A stretch of DNA of 64,000 bases from Paroedura picta. Its lineage: Eukaryota; Chordata; Lepidosauria; Squamata; Gekkonidae. The stretch is from NCBI RefSeq assembly GCF_049243985.1, contig NC_135381.1, positions 22,306,345 through 22,370,344 on the forward strand, in the 5' to 3' direction. The notes under the pieces are model-generated. The model was given only the letters and a program-made list of their open reading frames with translations. It did not search any database and was not told the DNA's origin. Of this stretch, positions 53,671-64,000 are shown piece after piece; positions within the stretch are counted from its first letter, which is position 1, and each line of letters begins with the position of its first letter. A program made the position numbers and the translations under genes.

Positions 53671-53834
53671 ATCTTACCCTTTGCATTATCTCCCCCACCA
53701 ACCCCCCTCCCCCCCCAAAAAAGAAAGAAAAGGAAAAAAAGAAACGTCCCTATTATGGCAATAGATAAGCATGTTTGAATTTCCTGAACCAATGGGCTTA
53801 TTTCTGAATAAACAGTTTAGTTTATAAAGACAAT

Positions 53835-54107
53835 AAGCCTCTTGTAGTGCAGAGTGGAAAGGTAGCAGACATGCTGTCTGAAGCTCTGCCCATGAGGCTG
53901 GGAGTTCGATCCCAGCAGCCAGCTCAAGGTTGACTCAGCCTTCCATCCTTCTGAGGTCAGTAAAATGAGTGCCCAGCTTGCTGGGGGGCAAATGGTAATA
54001 ACTGGGGAAGGGAATGGCAAACCACCCTGTATTGAGTCTGCCATGAAAACACTACAGGGCGTCACCCCAAGGGTCAGACATGACTCGGTGCTTGCACAGG
54101 GGATACC
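53835..54107 (+). mobile_element. Sauria-like tRNA SINE, copy 3, no tail repeats
   Basis: Same family, 160 bp downstream of copy 2. It ends at GGGGATACC without further ACCTTT units. A direct repeat TTATAAAGACA lies at about 53822-53832 and 54108-54118 and is the likely target duplication. Confidence 0.93.
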
Positions 54108-54118
54108 TTATAAAGACA

Positions 54119-54776
54119 GTATTGGTTGAAAGTCCTAATTTTAAAAAGGGGTTCTTATTTTCATTTTGGATAATATCTCACACGTCCTGTCTTCATAGGT
54201 AGCTAACCATATAAATCAGTAAAAGAATACAATCATCAACAGAGTGAAAGAACAAAATAACATATAAGTTTTGATACAACAGGTTTAACCCCCCCACACA
54301 CACCTATTCTTTTTCTGATCTGAAGCCCTTTCCCCACTCTATTGCCCAGGCCTCAATAGGGAAAAATGCCAATGACCCCCCCCCCCATAGTACTAGTATT
54401 CCTCCCATCCCCTCAGGGCTTAAAGCAGCCCTGGACAGAAGGGCATTTCCTTGTATCCTGAAAGACTACATGGAGCAAGGGGTGTGATCCATGTTATTTA
54501 TTTTTGGCGCAATGCTTGTAGTGTTCCCTTTTCAAGATCATTCATAAATTCACAGAACCAGGCATGTCCCTGATGTGGAAATCTGTTGCACATTTAAGGT
54601 AAGTTAAGCCAAGAGAAAGAGAAGCTTCATTAGAGCTTGGATGAAAATAGTATATTCAAAGCTCTTGTGTTTTCTTGAACAGGAATCTTTTATTTTATAT
54701 TTTGAAACTCCGCAAAGCAACAAAGTAGGAATAAGAAAACAAAAGATGACAAATCCTTCACAGCAATGCTTAGAGC
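54119..54776. other. No gene recognised
   Basis: AT-rich DNA with a poly-C run at 54377-54386. Confidence 0.4.
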
Positions 54777-54797
54777 AGGGGGTAGTCAACCTTCACT
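54777..54797. mobile_element. hAT-type MITE left-end fragment
   Basis: CAGGGGGTAGTCAACC matches the MITE left end and then breaks into a ~20-base poly-C run. Confidence 0.6.
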
Positions 54798-54817
54798 CCC
54801 CCCCCCCCCCCCCCAAA

Positions 54818-55306
54818 TCTAAACCTTCTCCCAAAGCAAAAACTTGGATCAAGACTCAATTTTCCAGTGGCACAATGGAACTTTCCAGCCTTTCCTCTCC
54901 AACTGCAGCCCACTGATCTCCACAAGAAGCCGCTTCTGATGACATGGGGAGGGGAATGCAGCTAGAAGTTGCCAATTTAGTCTGGATTCAGCCCAAAATT
55001 AATATTCTGATTCATGAAGAGCTTGATTGTTTTTTTTTTTTTAACTCATAGCATAACAAAGACATTGGTAAACTCTGAGCCCTTAGCAAAGTGGTCAAGG
55101 GTGTGCCCTGACAAAACACTTTGAGCCCGAAATAAATTATTTAAAAATATTTCCCACAACATTTATTTATTAAGGACGTTTGTTTGCAACCTCCCCAGAT
55201 TGGCCTGGAGTGGCTCACAAGCAAAACAGTACAACAGAACAAAGCAAGAGACAAGTAAATCACATCAATGAGAACAAATAAATATGACTAAAAATATGTC
55301 AATAAA
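54818..55306. other. No gene recognised
   Basis: About 490 bp with a T11 run at 55031-55042. Confidence 0.4.
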
Positions 55307-55402
55307 GTAAGGTGACCAGATTGTCCCACTTTTGGAGGGACATCTGGGGGTACCTGGCAAATTGTACTTATGTTGAAATTAAAAAATATATATTACAATA
55401 CT
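55307..55402. mobile_element. Half copy of the GTAAGGTGACCAGAT MITE
   Basis: Matches the reverse complement of 25281-25376 closely, including TCCCACTTTTGGAGGGACAT and GGCAAATTGTACTTATGTTG. It stops near 55402, where LTR-like sequence begins. Confidence 0.85.
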
Positions 55403-55405
55403 CCA

Positions 55406-55740
55406 CCTGCATTTCAAAGGCTCATCCTGCTCTCACTCTCAGAGCTCAGTCTAAATACCAGATGGCTGATTGGGCTGTTTTGGCACCTTGTAGATGAGGG
55501 GAAACTGTATTGCTATTTTTGTGTGAATCAATGTTTCCACCAAATGCTGCCCCTCTCACCTAGCTAAGGTATATATGCTTTACAACCCCCTTGCCCGATG
55601 TCTCTGTCAAGATTCCTATCTAAGAGCTTATGTGATGTGCTGATCTTTGTCCTGATTCTCCAAATAAAGACTTTTACTTAAAGCTTCATCCCGAAGCCCG
55701 AGAGTGATGTCTGCGTTGTGAATCTGCTGGGTCTCAACCA
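55406..55740 (+). mobile_element. Fossil LTR of an endogenous retrovirus-like element
   Basis: The layout fits an LTR: a TATA-like GGTATATATGC near 55568, an AATAAA signal near 55661 about 90 bp later, and a CA terminus at 55739-55740. Two bases further begins TGGTTCCTGAC, which resembles a primer site for tRNA-Glu. The left boundary is uncertain. I cannot name the family and found no second LTR in the window. Confidence 0.45.
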
Positions 55741-57000
55741 CTTGGTTCCTGACATTATCTGGAACTGAGAATTTTGGTAGTCAGAGGTTTACTCCCAAAT
55801 TAGGCCAATGTGAGAGGCAAATCCTTCTAAGGAAGAAAAGGAGGACCTCTGCCTAGTTTGTAAAAGGACATCAGGGGTATATTTCTTAAGAACAGCTTCA
55901 GTTGGCTCAGAAGTCTGTGGGAGACTGGTTCATCCAAAAAGGAAGGATATGGTGGTAAAAGCTAAGAATGCCCACTTTCTAGAGACAGAGGGAGTTCAGG
56001 GGAACTCTATAGGTTAAAGAACAATGAAAAACAAATGTGTTTTTGGAATAAGAAATCTCTCAGTTAAAGAAAATTTTAGCACCTGAAAGAATATCCTAAG
56101 AATCTGAGAAGGCTGTAATTAAGAACTAGAAGCTGTGAAATGACTGAATGTTATAAAGAAAACTGACTTCTCAATTCCAACGACCCTTTCCCTCTTTGTA
56201 AATTAAATCTTTAATTAGTTTGTTGGGGGGGGGAAGCTTCAGTGCCACTCTGACGAAGGATTTATTTTAAAAGAAAGAATGGCTGTACACTTTCCCCAAA
56301 GTTGAAAAAATCCAAGAAACTCTAATAGTGGCAGGGTAGAATAGTGAACTTCATTTATTAACAAAGAAAGCCATGCTACTAGGCTAACTCAGTCTCTGAG
56401 GGAAGAACATTCCTTTTTGGAAGGAAAATTCACCTCATAGTAGGGAGGGGTAGAGGCATCAATCATAGATGCTGACAGTCCTGCAAGGCCTGCTTGGCAT
56501 AGTCTTGGCCACTAAAAAGAGGGGAGGAAGTGATAGGCAAGCCTGTACTCATCCTGGTAATTTCTGCTGTATGAATTCAGCTAAGTGCCCCCTGCAATGC
56601 TGCTAGTTCCTCATCAGCCATTTGATTCAGCTTGCTCCTTGACCCTTTTATGTCCCAGTTTGCCCCTGACCATAACCTGTAGTCCCTACCTGATATAATA
56701 ATCCTGGAGGGGACAAAGGTGATAAGCAAAAGAAAAGGGACTGAAAGCCCCATTGAAACATCCAGAAATTGACTGAATCACTTAATGCATTTAACCATAA
56801 ATAGGGAAACTCTTTCTCTCCTTCCTTCAAGACTATGTGGTCTAGATACATTATTCAGTTTACTGTTCATGGGCTACTTGTGTAACAAACTGTACTCTGT
56901 GGTTTAATCCCGGTTGTGTAGAGATTCTTATGGATTCCTGTCAATCAGCAGCTGTTCACCTGCAGGAGGGCATTTAGGTTGGAATAAGATACGATACAAC
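55741..57000 (+). other. Possible fossil internal region, otherwise unrecognised
   Basis: Directly after the putative primer site lies about 0.5-1.2 kb that could be the decayed leader of the same element. I recognise no retroviral protein in it. Poly-G run at 56225-56233. Confidence 0.25.
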
Positions 57001-57670
57001 AATGTTGGCTTTAAACATGGCCACAGCTTTATTACCTCCCCACAGGAGGGTTGGCGCAGCATGGGAGAGGGAGCCTGACCTAGCAGTCAGCGGATTGCAC
57101 CAAAAACCCACAGCGTCCAGAGGCACCCTGGGGATCCCCACCATTTCCAGCCGGGATAGCAGATCCCCTCGCCTTCTGAAATCTGCCCTACCGGAAGCAA
57201 CCTATGTGGGGGAGCCAACGGATGCCCAACTCATTTGGCTGTTCCCCGGCCACCTGGCAAACGAGCCCCCGGCCCCCCAGCAGGGTCAGCTGCACTCATT
57301 TACATGCCACCTCATACCGAGGCCCAAACCTCAGGGAGTCCGATCACCCATGGGACTCCCTGCCAACAGGCTCCATCCCATGCTGTGATGAATTATTGAA
57401 CATGAAATGACCCCTCAAGGCACAGAACAAGGCTGTGCTCACATTAACATAGGGCGGGTGGGAGGGAAGCTGCTCTCCACAATGTCCTGGGCAAGAGGCC
57501 TGGGACCTGCACAAATGGTGCCTTATAAAGGTGCTGCAGGTCCTGGCTCGTCCTGATGCCATGCATGCTGCATGCTGGCAGCACGCCTGGCCCACAGGCT
57601 GCTGGGGCGGTTGCGTCTGCCTCCAGCCAGCCCTCCGCAGGCATCAACGAGCAGCTGCGGTAAGTCTCAG
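57001..57670. repeat. GC-rich block, unclassified
   Basis: Base composition jumps to GC-rich between AT-rich flanks. On the minus strand there is TATAAGGCACC near 57525 and an AATAAAGC near 57035. On the plus strand CAGCTGCGGTAAGTCTC near 57650 looks like a splice donor. The open plus-strand frame (57002-57388) shows no domain. It could be a repeat of LTR or other type, or a CpG-rich host segment. Confidence 0.35.
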
Positions 57671-59169
57671 CCGCTTTTTCTGTGCATCAACTTAGGACTG
57701 ACAGTTGTTTTTACTTCTGGCTTTCCATTTATGTACAGTCTGTTGATTTTATTGTACAATATGATTCAGGATCTACCTTCTTTTTTGCAGCTTGGCCACT
57801 GTGGAACTAATTTGCTGAATAACCAAGAAAGTTTAAAGGTGTAAAACCATAGTCTTCATCCGAGGCAGGGGTAGGATGATTAGTAAGATGCAAGAATCTG
57901 GCAAAATACGAAATATGAAAGATCTTGCTTGACATCTGCTACTTTTTATCATGGGGAACTGCTGGCTTTAAATTTGTAATTTCCCCCAGAATATGCCAGG
58001 GAGAAGAAGTGTCGGTGTTCTCCAAGGATCCTCCAGGACTTCCTACCTTGTGCTCAGTCTTCTGTGAACTTCACTGGCTCAGCTTTCTCCCAGGTGCCTT
58101 TTTTCCTCTCCTCAGTAAGTAAGGAAGTGGCAGCAGCAGATCTTGGGAGGAGAGGTAGTTTATGATTCATGTCTTTCAAACCCCCCAACAACCCAGAGAT
58201 TTCCAAATGGCAGAGAATCGCCGGGTTAGAAGTATGGGGAAAGAACTGTGAGTGTGTGTATTCATGCATTATGTATGCTCAATCAGCTTGGCCTCTTGCA
58301 TTTCCCTGTACATATGTCCCAAGAAATCCTGCATTTTGTATCCAGAAAGAAATCTGTATTCTGCAATCAGTGCAAACAATGCACACTCTGCAAAAGTGTA
58401 AATAACAGTGAATAGATTTGTGCCTTTTCCATGCACATGTTGTGCATAAACCCATGTCATTGTTTATAATAGTGGCCAGTGTGGGGAAACAGTGAATTGG
58501 ACAGAGATTTAGGTGTTCCTGGGGAATGGTAAAATTTTAGTCCGAAATTATGACTCCCCTGGCCTTCATCAAACATTAGAGGAGTGGAACAATTGCTAGA
58601 AGAGCATAGAAGATTGCAGCAAAACTGCATTTTTGTATCAAGCTTCACTGTAGGGCAACATCTGAAGAAAATGAGTCAACTAAAGATGCCAAAAGAGATC
58701 GTCAGTAGTGTCTGTTTGGGATGTGCATATACCTGTTATACCTGCTAGTTCTCAAAAAACTTAAATGTAAATTTGCTGAAGTTGTTAGATACAGAAGTTG
58801 TTAATAAAACCAGCATCTTCACAGAAAGACTGGAAGGCAGCCAACATATCAATGGTCGACCAGCAAACAACAGGGCAGCTAGCTTTGTTTCTGGATGAGT
58901 TAATCAAAAGAGTCAGTGGTTATAAAAAAAAAATTACAATGCATCTAGAAGAGCAAGACTTGCTGTAGGAGAATTGTCAGGAATGGGAAGGAGACTGGGG
59001 AAAAAATGGCCAGATTAAAATGCCTGTATATAAATTTCTGGTTGTGTGACATACTGTGAACACTTTTGGCTATTCCATTCCGAAAAGGATATTCTGGAAC
59101 TGGAAAATGTGAGGAAAGACCATAAAATGGTCCAAGGACTGAAACCCCTTCCTTAATGGGGAATGGCAA
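57671..59169. other. No gene or clear repeat recognised
   Basis: About 1.5 kb; small frames without domains. Confidence 0.4.
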
Positions 59170-59553
59170 AAGAGTTTGTAGGGTTATTAGAAGAACATAG
59201 AAGAAAAGAACAATTATTTTCAACATGGAGCACAGAGAAAGGAGGGGGGGGGGTAGAGAGAACTTTTTCATCTCTCCCATAATATTTCAGTTTACTTAAT
59301 GAAACTGACTGGCAGTAAATCCAGTTGAGACTAAAGTACTCCTTCACATGCATAATTAACCTTTGGCACTCACTGCCATGGGTTAAGTAATGGCTGCTAG
59401 CTAACATGGCTTTTCAGGGCATTAGACAAATTCATGGAAGACGTCCATCAATGGGTGTTAGCCATGATGGTTCACTGGAACCTTCATGTTTGGTGGCAAT
59501 ATACCTCTGAATACCAGTTGTTGGGGAAGAATAGTGGTGGGTAGCTGTTACGC
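59170..59553 (+). mobile_element. Old CR1-like repeat 3' region, first part
   Basis: Plus-strand copy of the family at 15655-16430. GGCATTAGACAAATTCATGG, CATCAATGGGTGTTAGCCAT and TATACCTCTGAATACCAGTT are characteristic blocks. Interrupted by a hAT MITE and continued at 59707. Confidence 0.6.
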
Positions 59554-59706
59554 CAGGGGTAGTCAAACTGTGGCCCTCCAGATGTCCGTGGACTACAATT
59601 CCCAGGAGCCCCTGCCAGCAAATGCTGTTCTAAGGCGAATGCTGGCAGGGGCTCCTGGGAATTGTAGTCCATGGACATCTGGAGGGCCGCAGTTTGACTA
59701 CTCCTG
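59554..59706. mobile_element. hAT-type palindromic MITE, complete, 8-bp TSD
   Basis: Begins CAGGGGTAGTCAAACTG and ends CAGTTTGACTACTCCTG. Flanked by the perfect 8-bp repeat TGTTACGC (59546-59553 and 59707-59714). The centre holds an extra piece (AAATGCTGTTCTAAGGCG) not in 16797-16933. It lies inside an older repeat, giving a relative age. Confidence 0.94.
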
Positions 59707-59815
59707 TGTTACGCCCTGCTCAAGGGCTTCTTGGAATCATCTTCCTGGACTCCGTGGGAAGCGATGCCAGATGAGATGGATCTTGGGTTTGATCCTGTAG
59801 GTCTGTTTCTGAATT
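59707..59815 (+). mobile_element. Old CR1-like repeat 3' region, second part
   Basis: After the duplicated TGTTACGC the older repeat resumes with GCTCAAGGGCTTCTTGGAAT and ends near AGATGGATCTTGGGTTTGAT. Confidence 0.6.
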
Positions 59816-62800
59816 CTCCCTAAACATATTCCTGCCAAGCAGAGTTCTAGTCTAGTTTGGTCCTTTATCATTATAATGTTGTAATTATGTAATTCCCCTG
59901 ACAGGAACCAAGGGGGTACAGTTCCTAGAGGGTTATATTTTATGTCTTTTCTGGCTACCTTCACATTGCAAAGGCAGAAAAAAACTCACTAAAATATTCT
60001 TAGTAGCTGTCTTTCCCTTAATTGCACAGCCTCAGTGTATTGTGGTCCCACTGTATTTAAGACAATTCTTGAAACTGCAAAAATGTGGTGTTATGTAATG
60101 TTTGTATTATGTTAAACATAAGTAGGGCTTTTGCAAAAAGAATTAAATACCCTGTTGACTCTTGTGATTATCAGTAAAGTATGCAGACAGCTCCTAATGA
60201 GAAAAAAATCACAGCTGATTGCTTTTTAATTTTCTCTCCTAATATCCCTATCTAGATTTTTCTGTGGCTGGGGGTTTAATAATATGCTCAATTCTGTGAT
60301 AAACTCTCCTCCAAAGGAGGGAACACCCCGCCTCTTTTCAAAAGAAACATTTACTGCCTCAGATAACTCTTAAGCACACTGCTGTCAAAACAATTAGTGT
60401 TATTTTTCTATTATTCTGCTATTTGAGAACAGGCATTTCATGAATATGTTAATTGCCTGGTAAGTGAAGAAGATAAGTATGATGTTGTGTTCCACAAACA
60501 ATGAAAAATCATCTCTTTAAAAATGTCTTCTAAATCTAGAATACTTTTGAAAGTAACTACACTGCAAATAAATGGTCAGGATGAGAAATTATTTCTCTTC
60601 AAAAAGTTCTAATGTTGAGTGTTTTTTTTTAATTGCAAGAGTTCATGCCTGTCCTAGAATCCCAAACATTAGAGTGTTTTTGTACGATGTTTAAAACAAA
60701 AATTGGAAAAAAAATAACATCTTGAGGTTTATCCTTTTTAACTTTCAGAATTCCCACCTGTTTTCTAGTAGTTTTCTTTACCTTTGTGTTATTGGAGGGG
60801 GGGGGGGGGGTGGGAGGTTTGAAATAATAGTAGTTTGTTAAGTTTAATGATTTAAGTTTAATCATTTGGAATAACTTTTAAAATGGACCCCAAATCATTA
60901 CATAGGACCCAACCTATTATCTCTAAAAGCATTTTAAAGGGGGGAAAAGTTCGTTGGAAGGACAGAAAAAACAAGGGGTAATTTTTAAAAGGAGATATGT
61001 ATTTTTTTTAACGCAGTATTGTCAAATGCAGTATGTCAAATGCATAAAAATACATTTTGGGATAGGGGTTTTTTTTTTTTTTTTGCAAAAGTTGAATGCA
61101 GCATTCAACTGCTAGATAATTAAAATGTAAATTTAAGTATCTATGCTTTGCTTTTGTGCATTTTTCCAGTCCCCCCCTACTTTTAAGTTTAGTTGTCTTT
61201 TCAAACATGTGGTCAGCTGTTGTATTCACATATGGTCAAATGATCAAAGTCTGAAGTCTTCTCTAATTGTCCCCTGCTGCTTGTCTCCTCTCTCCATGAT
61301 CAAGGCCTCAGCAGGTGATAAGAAAGCATGAGAACAGCTTCCAAGGAGAATGAGCTATAGAGAGGCCCAAGCCGAAAGCAATAAAGACTTCCAGTACATC
61401 AACCTGACAGTAAAGCGCCATGCAAAAAGTGAAGTCTGGCTAGTTCATCGTCGCCGGGTTCCCCCCCCCCCTTTCCTTTTCCCCCTGACCTCATCAATCT
61501 GCATATAGTTTTTGAAAGACACAATGCAAACCCTTTTGGGCTTGGCATATTCCCATCTCCCATAAAAAACACCCTCCCCCACAAAAAAAAAAAAAACCCC
61601 AGGACAAAATAGACACAACGCAAGAGTTGGCCCAAGTAGTGTGTTTATTTACTTGACTGGAGGAGGAAGCTGCTAAAGTCTCACAGTTTAAAGGAGTTCA
61701 CATGTTTGTAGAAATACTGACAGGTCTTTTCACTGGGCCTTGTCATTGTTTGCCTAGCCGGCCACTTTGCCAGATGGTTTCTTTATTGTCACCCGTGTTT
61801 ACACCTCCCGATTGGATCAGGCCAAGACCAAATGGTGTGAAGGGCTTTAAGACTTAGAGGATTTAGGAAAAGTAAATCCACACTCCTGGGTCTTTCAAGG
61901 AGGGCCCCTGAATCTCCTTCCTAGATGTACCCCAGTCAGCCAGAGAATGGAGAGAAGCTCAGAAGAGTTTGAACACATTCCCTCCACCTCTTTCCCCTTT
62001 TCTACCATTAGAAATGGATTGCTGGATTTTCTGTGCAATAAAGAGAGCGAAGATGGTTTCAAAAGACATGGTGGGGGGATGTGCGAAGGGAGGGAGGGAA
62101 AACTGAACATGTCTTTTCTCTGCAGTAGGGGCTGAACATTTTGTCAATGTGTTCATTACATTACCTGTATTAATACTGAAATCTGAATGACTCTTCCTGG
62201 CATGTATTTCAGCTTGGTTTAGTTTAGTCCCTGTGATTTATTAAAAAGCCAATAAAGGGTCAGAAAGCAAGGCAAGATGTGAGATGGCATTACTTGGAAT
62301 CCAACGGCAGGGTGTAGCTTTATCCATTTGAGCAGGATTTTGTACTTCTGCAGTGGCCTTCTTTTGATTTATAGCACCATTCTAAGAGAGTTCCACTGTT
62401 CTAAGGCTATTGATTTAAAGGGACATAGATAAACTCCAATTAGAACTGCATCATGAACATGGGATCTGGATTAATGTTCTGCCAGTGGCTCATTTGGGTT
62501 TTCATGATTACTGGAAGGACCAGAATCCTGCTTTAATGGGGCCAATTGAGTTTGTTTTGTTCAATTGTCTTTCATTCCAAACCACCTCTTTTAAATGGTA
62601 TCTCCCATCTTTCCTTGTGCCTATTACAATTATTGGTACTCAAATTCAATGTTTTTTACAGCAAGGATTTATGTTAACCTTTTAAATTCCATTGATCTAG
62701 TAACTTTCCCTCTGTGAAAATGGGATAGTGATCCGGCACCTCTCCCATCCTGCTTCTAATGTGAAATTATTTGTTCTGAGGGAAAAGAGTGGTATCTGCT

Positions 62801-63329
62801 CATGAAGTGGTTACAGTAGAAAGAAAACCTCATCCATGTTGGCTGCAGTGTACAGGCAGAAGGATTCTGGTAGTTCTCTGAAATTAAAATGATCGCCTTT
62901 CAGGATTAGAACTTAAATTTAGATACAGCTTAATGAAAGCTGATAAATGGATGGGGGGGGGGGAGGACTCAAAGCTACAGCAAAATATCAGAAGCACCAC
63001 AGGATGAATTACCAATTTATATTAGTACTTTCCCAGCAAATCTTAAATTCTATAGAGGCAAGGCCAGCAGATCCCTAGATAAATTTGTCAGATAGTTTTA
63101 AGGGATGCTGCTCAATTTGGATCAGGTTGTTCCTCTTCTCAAAGTATCCCAGCCTCAAAGATCATTGTGCATTTTCCTTATTTCAAGCTCTGCACACCCA
63201 AGGAAGAAGTCAGATTTTGCCAAATTGCAATATTATCTCCACGACAATATTGTTTGACATCCCTTTGTAAGTGTGCATTATCTTCCACCATTTAAGATTC
63301 TGACTGAACCAAAGTCAGTGGAATATATG
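59816..63329. other. Long stretch with no gene or repeat recognised
   Basis: About 3.5 kb, AT-rich, with homopolymer runs (G13 near 60796-60809, T16 near 61069-61084, C10 near 61460, A14 near 61584). 60130-60480 and 62140-62290 are repeat-free and have an even, TAAT-containing composition, so they are candidates for conserved non-coding sequence. Confidence 0.4.
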
Positions 63330-63478
63330 AAGCTGCCTTATACAGATTCAGATCACTTGACCCAGTACTGTTAGATCTGACTAGGCATGCCCCTTCCACG
63401 TTCTCAGGCAAAGATAGATCTTTCCCAGACATCAGATCCTCTTGAATTGAGGAAACAAGGATTGAACCTGGCTTCCAA
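63330..63478 (-). mobile_element. Old tRNA-derived SINE, minus strand
   Basis: Plus-strand blocks ATGAAGCTGCCTTATACAGA, TCTCAGGCAAAGATAGATCT and AGGATTGAACCTGG are the reverse complement of the family at 52395-52535. This copy keeps the 3' part that the others lack. Confidence 0.75.
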
Positions 63479-64000
63479 TTGTGTTTTATATTTCTTTAAT
63501 TATTTTGGTACATTTTTATCCCATACTTTTTCTAAGGTGTTCAGGGTGGTGTACATGTTTTTCCCTCCTACATTATAGCTCCACTACAATCTTGTTAGGT
63601 AAGCTAGGCTAGGCTAGGCATAGAGATAATATGATTGGCACATGGTCATCCAGGGAAGTTCATGACAGAGTGAGCATCAGAATTTAGGTTTTACCAAACC
63701 TTGTCTAGTGTAGTACACTGGCTTTTGCAGCCATGGACAAGAAATGTACATTAAATATACAGAGAGAGATGTGAAACCTGTGATATTTTTGCAAATTGGA
63801 TTCTCCTCTTGTTATAATTTGGAACTTGTTCATATCCTCTGAGATCTCAGGTGAAACTTCCAGCCCCACACTTTGCAGTCATGAGGACTAGAATCTTGGT
63901 GGGTTTTATTACTTAAAGAAAAGGTCTGACTTTCTGTGGATTCTTTGTCCACTCTTTCATTTGCCATTTCTCCCACATAGCTGTGACCCTTGTCTAAGAG
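63479..64000. other. No gene recognised; short GCTAG-type repeat
   Basis: TAGGC is repeated three times around 63604-63619. Nothing else recognised to the window end. Confidence 0.4.

Noticed and set aside
57002-57388. 128-residue open frame
   Set aside because: Lies in a GC-rich block of unknown nature; Pro-rich chance frame without domain.

Overview
The window looks like about 64 kb of intergenic or intronic DNA from a squamate reptile, most likely a gecko or a relative. It holds no host gene that I can recognise. The squamate call rests on the repeat mix: a Bov-B (RTE) LINE, several CR1 LINEs with ORF1 and ORF2 pieces, a 5S-rRNA-derived SINE, tRNA-derived SINEs with (ACCTTT) or (TTC) tails, palindromic hAT-type MITEs with perfect 8-bp target duplications, and Helitron ends. 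Host and family names come from memory of reptile genomes, not from a search.

Layout. 0-7 kb: a 50-bp Bov-B tail insertion, a 1-kb Bov-B RT fragment, two hAT MITEs, an old tRNA SINE and the first copy of an unnamed ~0.6-kb dispersed repeat. 7.8-9.2 kb: an internally deleted CR1 (ORF1 start joined to ORF2 end) inserted into a MITE-like repeat. 11.9-14.1 kb: a second internally deleted CR1 on the minus strand, then a tRNA SINE split by a Helitron-like 3' end plus the second copy of the 0.6-kb repeat. 15.6-19.4 kb: a SINE nested in an older repeat, a hAT MITE, a ~0.9-kb non-autonomous DNA transposon with 18-bp TIRs, and a LINE C-terminal remnant. 20.7-24.3 kb: a SINE, a ~1.28-kb Helitron candidate with both ends, a minus-strand LINE C-terminal region, and a 71-bp tandem duplication. 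25-34.6 kb: MITEs, microsatellites, two neighbouring minus-strand CR1 pieces (one with ORF1 esterase, endonuclease and RT segments), a 5S SINE and a GC-rich TIR element. 34.7-54 kb: three 3' ends of one L2-like LINE family with different tails, Sauria-like SINEs, MITEs and simple repeats. 54.7-64 kb: a fossil LTR with a tRNA-Glu-like primer site, an unclassified GC-rich block, a hAT MITE nested in an older repeat, then mostly single-copy DNA.

Nothing here works as an operon or pathway. The coding remnants are retrotransposon genes, nearly all broken. The interesting content is structural: nested insertions that order the elements in time, repeated internally deleted CR1 copies, a Helitron with both termini, unnamed dispersed repeats, and a few AT-rich single-copy stretches that could be conserved non-coding DNA. 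The longest stretches with no recognised repeat are about 9.9-11.9, 35.3-37.3, 40.9-44.2 and 59.8-63.3 kb.
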